Below, piece by piece: positions 6,911 to 11,798 of a DNA stretch of 11,798 nt. The translations under genes were made by a program, and so were the position numbers. The stretch's first letter is position 1. The number at the start of each line of letters is the position of its first letter. Below the pieces are notes generated by a model. The model saw only the letters and a list, made by a program, of their open reading frames with translations. It was not told the DNA's origin and did not search any database. Source of the DNA: Thermoplasmatota archaeon (GTDB lineage Archaea; Thermoplasmatota; Thermoplasmata; Methanomassiliicoccales; Methanomassiliicoccaceae); NCBI GenBank assembly GCA_022709105.1, contig JAKIXL010000004.1:15769-27566 (forward strand), read 5' to 3'.

Positions 6911-7804
6911 ATGAGGCTCAAGGGCAAGTTCGTGGCGCTGATCGCCGTGGTCATGATAGTTCTCACCGCCGTTCTGGCCTCCTGGATCGTGGGCTCGGTG
7001 CAGGGGAGCAGGGTCGCCTACGTCGCGGTGCGCGCGGATAGGGCGAGCTACAGCATAGGGGAGAACGTGACCTTCTCCCTGGTCCCGCTGTCACAGGACG
7101 TGCAGTTCACCGTGGATGGCGGGGAGGGCGGCGGCGTGTACATAATCCGCCTGCCGGACGACATCGACCCGGAGACCTACCTCGACGACCCGAACGTGCT
7201 GAACGACCTCATGGGCCTGAGCTTCTACCATACGGGCGGGGAGACCAAGGTCCCCCTGCCTCGGTTCAGCTCTTCCGGGGAGCCTCTGCAGATGAGCTGG
7301 AACGGGACGATCAATTCCATCTATTCCGGGAACAGGAGCTGGGAGCAGGCCACCGCCGGGCACTACCTTCTGTACCCGGCCTACAGCTGGGAGTACGGGC
7401 ACGCCACCAAGTTCATGCTCGAGCGGGCCTCCATCTTCCGCCTCGACGGCCTCGGGGTCAAGATGAACATCTCGCTGGAGAGCTCGGTATATACCATCCG
7501 CGCCGATCTCACGCTCCCCGCCGGAGCGGCGCCGGTGAGCGGCCTCTTCACCACGGCCCTGCCTGACTGCGGCGAAGGCTACAATCTCACCACGGTCTAT
7601 CACAACGAGACCCTGGACCTGAGGCCCGGGGAGACCTCAACGGTCACACTGACCTATGCCGCCCAGGACAGCGGCCACGGGCCGACGACCACGAGCCTGA
7701 TAGCCAGGTTCATCACCGATGAGAGGACCTACCTCTTCGGCTTCGACTCGTACATCCGCTACAGTAACAGCGGCGCGTGGGAGGTGCACTATGTCCGGTA
7801 CTGA
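6911..7804 (+). CDS. Membrane-anchored extracellular protein of unknown function, linked to an ABC-2 transporter
   Basis: I do not recognise a named family. The 297 residues begin with a short basic stretch (MRLKGK) and one hydrophobic segment at about 7-29, either a signal anchor or an uncleaved signal peptide; there is no clear lipobox cysteine. The rest is soluble and beta-rich, probably outside the cell. Residues 35-70 (RADRASYSIGENVTFSLVPL) resemble the first strands of an Ig-like fold, and 190-250 look like another beta-sandwich region (RPGETSTVTLTY). Six N-X-S/T sequons (N52, N131, N141, N186, N225, N232) fit archaeal S-layer-type glycosylation. There is only one cysteine (C220). The stop overlaps the ATP-binding gene by 14 bases, so the two are translated from one message; the protein may be a substrate-binding, sensing or regulatory partner of the transporter. 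Confidence 0.75.
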   Translation: MRLKGKFVALIAVVMIVLTAVLASWIVGSVQGSRVAYVAVRADRASYSIGENVTFSLVPLSQDVQFTVDGGEGGGVYIIRLPDDIDPETYLDDPNVLNDLMGLSFYHTGGETKVPLPRFSSSGEPLQMSWNGTINSIYSGNRSWEQATAGHYLLYPAYSWEYGHATKFMLERASIFRLDGLGVKMNISLESSVYTIRADLTLPAGAAPVSGLFTTALPDCGEGYNLTTVYHNETLDLRPGETSTVTLTYAAQDSGHGPTTTSLIARFITDERTYLFGFDSYIRYSNSGAWEVHYVRY

Positions 7805-8477
7805 CGTCCTCAGGGGAACGGACCTCTCTAAGACCTACGGGAACCGGTTCACCAGGGGCAACATCCGCGCCCTGGACCGCGCCTCCTTCTCCATCCAGGA
7901 GGGGGAGATCTGCGGGCTGGTGGGTCCCAACGGCGCCGGGAAGAGCACCCTGATCAAGCTGGTCATGGGCATCGAGCCGAGGGACGAGGGCGCGGTGGAG
8001 ATGAACGGCTCGGACCCCCGCGTGGCGCTGGGGTACGTGCCGGAGAGGCCCACCTTCTTCGAGGACCTCTCCGCCTACTACAACATCCTGTACTTCGCCC
8101 GGCTGACCGGCGCGGCGGACCCCGAGGGCACCAGCCGCAGGCTGATCGACGAGTTCGGGCTCAAGGGCCGCGGCGATGACCGCGTCTCCTCCTTCTCCAA
8201 GGGCATGAAGCAGCGCCTGGCCATCGCCCGGGCGGTGGTCCATCGTCCTAAGGTGCTCATCATGGACGAGCCCTTCTCCGGCCTCGACCCAGGCATGATG
8301 ATCGAGCTCCGGGGCCTGCTCAAGGGCCTCAGGGCACGGGCATGGCCATGCTCCTGTCCTCGCACGAGCTCAACGAGATCGACCAGCTGTGCGACTCCAT
8401 CCTGTTCATCAAGAGCGGGAAGATCATCCGCCGCGAGGACCTGGACCGCCCCCGGCCCCGGGCGGTGGTGCAGCTGA
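7791..8477 (+). CDS. ABC-2 type transporter ATP-binding protein, N-terminal part (frameshifted)
   Basis: From the ATG at 7791 this encodes the nucleotide-binding domain of an ABC exporter. Walker A GPNGAGKS is at residues 45-52, YVPERPTFFEDLS (82-94) is the Q-loop region with Glu where Gln is canonical, the signature is SFSKGMKQR (134-142), Walker B is VLIMDEP (155-161) and the D-loop is SGLD (163-166). Homology stops near codon 181 (base 8333). After that the frame yields an Arg/Ser/Cys-rich nonsense stretch (WPCSCPRTSS) to a stop at 8477, while the expected H-loop and C-terminus continue in another frame from 8333 to 8704. One additional base, for instance in the GGG run at 8332-8334, would restore a protein of about 304 residues. 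As written, the product lacks the H-loop histidine and could not be a normal ATPase. It shares an operon with the permease at 8701. Confidence 0.82.
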   Translation: MSGTDVLRGTDLSKTYGNRFTRGNIRALDRASFSIQEGEICGLVGPNGAGKSTLIKLVMGIEPRDEGAVEMNGSDPRVALGYVPERPTFFEDLSAYYNILYFARLTGAADPEGTSRRLIDEFGLKGRGDDRVSSFSKGMKQRLAIARAVVHRPKVLIMDEPFSGLDPGMMIELRGLLKGLRARAWPCSCPRTSSTRSTSCATPSCSSRAGRSSAARTWTAPGPGRWCS

Positions 8478-8704
8478 TGCTGGAGGAGGCGAGCGACGCG
8501 GTGACGGAAGCGCTGTCCCGCTGGAGCAAGGTGTCGCTCTCCGCCGACCGCAGAACGATCACCGTGGAGGCGTCCAGGGAGGAGGTCCCCGAGGTCGTGG
8601 CCGCGGCGGTGAAGGCCGGCGGGAGGGTGCTGGAGTTCCGTCCGGCGCAGGTGAAGGCCGAGGACCTGTACGCCGAGGTCTTCCGCTCGGAGGTGACCAC
8701 GTGA
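8342..8704 (+). CDS. ABC-2 type transporter ATP-binding protein, C-terminal part (out of frame)
   Basis: This frame continues the ATPase above. Reading from base 8333, GTGMAMLLSSHELNEIDQLC holds the H-loop (SSHE) and the helix after it, followed by DSILFIKSGKIIRREDL, a standard strand-turn of ABC ATPases. A C-terminal accessory domain (from about 8460, VVQLMLEEASDAV to AEDLYAEVFRSEV) ends the protein. The ATG at 8342 lies inside the conserved H-loop strand and is not a real start: it has no ribosome-binding site and would give a protein without Walker motifs. The stop TGA overlaps the GTG start of the permease (GTGA at 8701-8704), typical of coupled translation. Confidence 0.78.
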   Translation: MAMLLSSHELNEIDQLCDSILFIKSGKIIRREDLDRPRPRAVVQLMLEEASDAVTEALSRWSKVSLSADRRTITVEASREEVPEVVAAAVKAGGRVLEFRPAQVKAEDLYAEVFRSEVTT

Positions 8705-9621
8705 ACGAGTTCCTCATCCACCTGAGAAAGGACCTCAAGCTGCTAACGTCGGACTCTATGTTCGTCATCTTCCTGCTGGTGATGGCGGTGGCCTCGTTCA
8801 TCATCGCCCTCTCCACCTGCGCCGGCTACGTGCAGGGCAACACCTACGGCAGCTCGGTGGTCACCCGGGCGTCGCTGGAGCTTGCCCAGAAGAGCGCGCT
8901 GGTCAACTACTGGAGCGTCGTGGGCGGGCTGCTGACGGCGATGCTCATGGGCGCTGCGGCGATGGCCATGGGCTCGGAGAAGGAGAGCGGGATGGGCCGC
9001 TACACGATGAGCCACAGGGTCCGGGGGTCGCTGTTCTACCTGAGCAAGCTGCTCCTGGTGGTGGCGATGGTGGCCATGGCGATGGCCATCGCTCTCGCGG
9101 CATACCTCATCGTGTTCTCCTTCATGGACGTGCCCATGCTCGACCTCGGCAGCCTGGCCCTGTCCATGGCCTTCCCCTTCCTGGCCATGATGGTGTTCGC
9201 CTCCCTCGGCCTGGCGCTGTCCACCCTGGGCACCAAGAAGGGAGCGATGGTGGCCATGGCGGTGGTGCTGTTCATCGCGCTGTCCGCGGTCTCGTCCATC
9301 ACCGTCAACATGGCCCCCTACGCGGCCATGCAGGCCGATCCCAGCGTCAACTTGGGCAACTACACCGAAGCCCTGCCGCTAGAGTACGCGATGGCGATCT
9401 ACGCCAACCCCATGGTGCTCTCCTACGGGAGCATGTACGTGCTGGGGACCGCCGATGCCGGCGTCGCCCCGCTGTACGATGCCGGCGGAGCCATCCTGCT
9501 GGCCGCGGTCTTCTTCATCGCCTTCACCGCGCTGGGCCTGGTGCTGATGTCCCGGGAGCGCATGGAACGCTCCTGGTCGGCGCGGGCCATGGAGCTGCTG
9601 GGAAGGGCCAGGGGAGGTTAG
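8701..9621 (+). CDS. ABC-2 type transporter permease
   Basis: A 306-residue integral membrane protein starting at GTG 8701, which overlaps the stop of the ATPase gene. Six hydrophobic segments are visible at about 20-41, 71-92, 115-140, 150-176, 181-203 and 262-284, the usual topology of ABC-2 permeases. Between segments two and three, MGSEKESGMGRYTMSHRVRG (90-109) matches the ABC-2 hallmark in which an E-x-E-x-G loop precedes a conserved R. An extracellular loop of roughly 58 residues lies between segments five and six. With the ATPase it would form an exporter, but the substrate cannot be inferred. The frame is open upstream of 8701, but that stretch overlaps the ATPase and is Pro/Arg/Gly-rich, so it is not coding. 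The TAG stop overlaps the cdhE stop on the other strand. Confidence 0.88.
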   Translation: MNEFLIHLRKDLKLLTSDSMFVIFLLVMAVASFIIALSTCAGYVQGNTYGSSVVTRASLELAQKSALVNYWSVVGGLLTAMLMGAAAMAMGSEKESGMGRYTMSHRVRGSLFYLSKLLLVVAMVAMAMAIALAAYLIVFSFMDVPMLDLGSLALSMAFPFLAMMVFASLGLALSTLGTKKGAMVAMAVVLFIALSAVSSITVNMAPYAAMQADPSVNLGNYTEALPLEYAMAIYANPMVLSYGSMYVLGTADAGVAPLYDAGGAILLAAVFFIAFTALGLVLMSRERMERSWSARAMELLGRARGG

Positions 9622-10940
9622 AGCGAGCGCAGCATCTTGGAGATGCCGGACGATTCCCGCGGGCCGACGATGATCTTGACCCCGGTGAGCTCCTGCAGCT
9701 TGCCGGACATCCTGGACAGCATCCCGGGGATGATGAGCATCTCCCGCCCGCTCTTCTCCATCGCCCCGCTGGACCTCAGCGCCTCGGCCACGCTCTCGGC
9801 CGTCAGCTTCCCGGCGGAGTAGGCGGTCATGACCGAGAGGCCCTCGGCGTCCACGACCAGGAGCCACGCGGGCATCCGGCTCTTCTCGATGTCCGCGGCC
9901 ACGGTGAAGTAGGTCAGCGAGAAGTTGGTGGTGAAGAGCACCGGCGAGCTCTCTCCGGGATTGTTTATGGGATAAAGGCCGGCCTTCACCTGCAGAGGGA
10001 CCTGGGGGTCGGTGTAGATGTTCTGACGGAGCGTGAACAACGGCAGCGCGTGCGCCGGGTCAAGGTCGTCCATGAGGACTATGCCGCCGTACTTCATGGT
10101 CGAGACCATGGCCATCAGCACCGCCTGCCCGTTCCCGCAGGCGTTGGTGATTATTGGATAGCCAAGGCCGCGGAAGGTCCTCTTCACCGCGTTCTTCCGG
10201 ACGATGGTGTTCCTCTCCACCACCTGCTGAAGCCCTTCGGGGCAAAGGTCGAGCACCATGTCCTCGACGCCGGAAGCATGCACCTTCTCAACAAGGGCGG
10301 CCAATCCGTTCAGGTCGGCATGCCTTACGGCCAACGGGAACCTCAGCTCCTTGGCCGCTGCGGCCAGGGCCTCCCAGTTGCTCTCGTCCGCTGCGTAGAT
10401 CAGCGGCCTGGAGAGGTTCGCCGCCGACGCCGCGGCCCTGACCGCTGCGGCGTCCGGGCTCATGAGCACCAGGGGCAGCGCCGACTCCCTCGCCACCCTG
10501 GCGACCACGGACGCGAACCTGGCAGCGTCGCCGGAATCGTTACGGACCCCTAGCATGTCCACCGCCAGCATCTGTCCGACGCGCTCGAACCTAAGGTCCG
10601 CGGCCCGCCTCAGCTTTGCGGCTATCTCCTTGTCCGCGGCGCGGTCCGAGATGACGATGGCGTACCTGGTCTGGTGGAAGAACTTCTTGTCGTGGCGGTA
10701 AAGCTCCGTCTCGTCCCCTATCTCGACCTTATTGCTTCCGGCGCCGATTGAGACCAGTCTAATCGGCGGGGCCGAGGACGCCTCCAGCTTGGCCTTCGCT
10801 TCGTCCGAGACGTACGGGCAGTCAGCGAGCTTGGCCTTGGAGTTTGCCAGCTGCATCGCGAACGCCAGGCATGTCGGGAAGCCGCACTTCCCGCAGTTCT
10901 TCTTCGGGAGGAACTTGAAGAACTCGATGGCCGTGGGCAT
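9618..10940 (-). CDS. cdhE: Acetyl-CoA decarbonylase/synthase gamma subunit, corrinoid iron-sulfur protein large subunit
   Basis: A 440-residue protein, full length for the CdhE/AcsC family. The N-terminus has the [4Fe-4S] motif C-x2-C-x4-C-x16-C (C16, C19, C24, C41 in NCGKCGFPTC...DCP), which passes electrons to the corrinoid. A TIM-barrel middle follows (DKKFFHQTRYAIVISD; ITNACGNGQAVLMAMVSTMK), and the C-terminal domain has the family blocks YPINNPGESSPVLFTTNFSL and PAWLLVVDAEGLSV, the corrinoid-binding region. With CdhD it forms the CFeSP that accepts a methyl group from methyl-tetrahydropterin or folate and delivers it to ACS. The ATG at 10940 overlaps the cdhD stop by one base (TGATG), with AGGTGG six bases ahead; a GTG at 10943 would overlap by four. 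The gene ends TAA, convergent with the permease gene. Confidence 0.96.
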   Translation of the reverse strand: MPTAIEFFKFLPKKNCGKCGFPTCLAFAMQLANSKAKLADCPYVSDEAKAKLEASSAPPIRLVSIGAGSNKVEIGDETELYRHDKKFFHQTRYAIVISDRAADKEIAAKLRRAADLRFERVGQMLAVDMLGVRNDSGDAARFASVVARVARESALPLVLMSPDAAAVRAAASAANLSRPLIYAADESNWEALAAAAKELRFPLAVRHADLNGLAALVEKVHASGVEDMVLDLCPEGLQQVVERNTIVRKNAVKRTFRGLGYPIITNACGNGQAVLMAMVSTMKYGGIVLMDDLDPAHALPLFTLRQNIYTDPQVPLQVKAGLYPINNPGESSPVLFTTNFSLTYFTVAADIEKSRMPAWLLVVDAEGLSVMTAYSAGKLTAESVAEALRSSGAMEKSGREMLIIPGMLSRMSGKLQELTGVKIIVGPRESSGISKMLRSL

Positions 10941-11798
10941 CACTGACCACCTCTCAGTCCGTCGATCGCTTCCCGGAGTATTCCCATGGCCTCAGGGCTG
11001 CGGACGATGAGGATCTCGGCCCCGGACACCAGGGCCGCGAGCCCGGTGGTCGCCTCCCACCATGCGCCCCGCTCCCCCGCTTCGCCCCACAGGGCGTTCT
11101 CCTCCGTGGCCTCGCGGGCCTCCCAGGATGAGGTAACGTCGCACAGCATCGGCACCTGGAGCATGCGGTCCCCCATCAGCGCGGCGATGCGGATGCGCTC
11201 GTTGACCGAGTAGGAGTACTCAAGGCCCATGCCCAGGCAGGCCATGAGGGGGTCCATGAGCACGTTGTCGAGCTTGACGCCGAAATCGGCGAGCAGGATG
11301 TTCATCTGCTTAGCCAGATTGATGTCCAGGTTGGAGAAGGCGATCAGCGCGTGGCGGTTGGCCATCGCCGCGGCGGAGATGGTCTTGTACGCCGTCTCCT
11401 CGGCCTGTCCCAATATGATGCGTTCCCCCGCGCAGGCGTTGCTCACCGCCTCCATGGTCTTGGCGTCCTTCTCCTCCTGGCCGCAGCCATAGACGATCAC
11501 TGGCACACTGACGGCCTTGATCACGTCGACGACCGTCCTGGCAGCATCCTCCGGTGACGCGTCCATCCCCTCGGGGTTGGTGCTTCTCAGCTTCAGGCAC
11601 ACGAGGTCCGCCCCGAGGTCGGAGGCCCACCTCTTCGCCCACTCCACCGGGTCCTTTACAGCGTCGCCGAACTTGCGGACCGCCAGTTCCGTGAGAAGGG
11701 AGGGATCGTCGATGATCTCTCCGGCCAGAAGCTGTCTCCGGCCGAGGCCTTCGTAGGAAAGGAAGGGCATTCCCGTCGCGCCCCCCACTTCTGCGGAC
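10940..11798 (-). CDS. cdhD: Acetyl-CoA decarbonylase/synthase delta subunit, corrinoid iron-sulfur protein small subunit, 5' truncated by window edge
   Basis: The frame is open to the right edge, and reading starts SAEVGGATGMPFLSYEG, the 'VGGxTxxPF' entry strand of the CdhD/AcsD barrel. A GTG at 11788 lies in this conserved strand and is not the true start. About 286 residues are visible: a DHPS-like TIM barrel with DLVCLKLRSTNPEG, VPVIVYGCGQEEKDAKTMEA, LIAFSNLDINLAKQMNILL and DPLMACLGMGLEYSYSVNER, all characteristic of the small CFeSP subunit. It partners CdhE in binding the corrinoid and receiving the methyl group. Its stop overlaps the cdhE start by one base, so expression is probably coupled for 1:1 assembly. 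Whether the missing N-terminus is short (bacterial AcsD type, about 310 residues in all) or long (methanogen CdhD, over 400) is not visible. Further cdh genes may lie upstream, beyond the window. Confidence 0.95.
   Translation of the reverse strand, partial: SAEVGGATGMPFLSYEGLGRRQLLAGEIIDDPSLLTELAVRKFGDAVKDPVEWAKRWASDLGADLVCLKLRSTNPEGMDASPEDAARTVVDVIKAVSVPVIVYGCGQEEKDAKTMEAVSNACAGERIILGQAEETAYKTISAAAMANRHALIAFSNLDINLAKQMNILLADFGVKLDNVLMDPLMACLGMGLEYSYSVNERIRIAALMGDRMLQVPMLCDVTSSWEAREATEENALWGEAGERGAWWEATTGLAALVSGAEILIVRSPEAMGILREAIDGLRGGQ

Noticed and set aside
8325..8345. Programmed -1 frameshifting in the ABC ATPase
   Set aside because: No X-XXY-YYZ slippery heptamer and no obvious downstream stem-loop or pseudoknot; a lost base is simpler.
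8389..8700. N-terminal extension of the permease
   Set aside because: Pro/Arg/Gly-rich and overlaps the conserved ATPase C-terminus; GTG 8701 overlaps the ATPase stop and gives a normal ABC-2 N-terminus.
9055..9110. Repetitive ATGGCGATGGCCATG-like sequence in the permease
   Set aside because: Reflects Met/Ala/Val codons of a transmembrane helix, not a DNA repeat element.
10941..10943. GTG at 10943 as the cdhE start
   Set aside because: Possible, but ATG 10940 has better spacing from AGGTGG and matches the usual MPT start of the family.
1..11798. tRNA, rRNA, CRISPR or insertion-sequence features
   Set aside because: No tRNA T-arm or acceptor pairing, no spaced repeats, and no transposase or terminal inverted repeats were seen on either strand.

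Overview
This GC-rich window looks archaeal. It carries a two-domain Cdc48/VAT-type AAA+ ATPase and A/T-rich TATA-like boxes about 25-30 bases upstream of several starts. It also encodes the two corrinoid iron-sulfur protein (CFeSP) subunits of the Wood-Ljungdahl acetyl-CoA pathway (CdhD and CdhE). A lineage cannot be fixed from sequence alone; I suspect an uncultivated anaerobic archaeon with a CODH/ACS complex, possibly a thermoplasmatote, but that is inference.

Layout: 1-1602 (+) is the 3' part of a RACo/RamA-like corrinoid-protein reductive activator, cut by the left edge. 1684-2319 (+) is a class I SAM-dependent methyltransferase whose C-terminus appears to continue in another frame to 2381. 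2661-4799 (+) is Cdc48, behind its own AT-rich promoter and a leader with a small stem-loop. 5051-6079 and 6076-6825 (+) form a two-gene operon: a half-size MetE-fold ('core') methionine synthase-like protein overlapping by ATGA with the CODH nickel-insertion ATPase CooC. 6911-9621 (+) is a second operon: a membrane-anchored extracellular protein of unknown function, an ABC-2 ATPase broken by a frameshift near 8333, and its six-helix permease. From the right edge, cdhD (partial) and cdhE run leftwards on the - strand, and cdhE meets the permease gene with stop codons overlapping by four bases.

How it fits together: CdhD/CdhE carry the methyl group on a corrinoid. The RACo-like protein would re-reduce corrinoid that has oxidised to Co(II). 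CooC would supply nickel to CODH/ACS. The core methionine synthase could take the methyl group from the CFeSP corrinoid and place it on homocysteine, linking the pathway to methionine synthesis. The catalytic CODH and ACS subunits are not in the window and may lie beyond the right edge, upstream of cdhD.

Two genes (methyltransferase and ABC ATPase) each need one extra base to restore a full-length product. This could be sequence error in a draft assembly or real gene decay.
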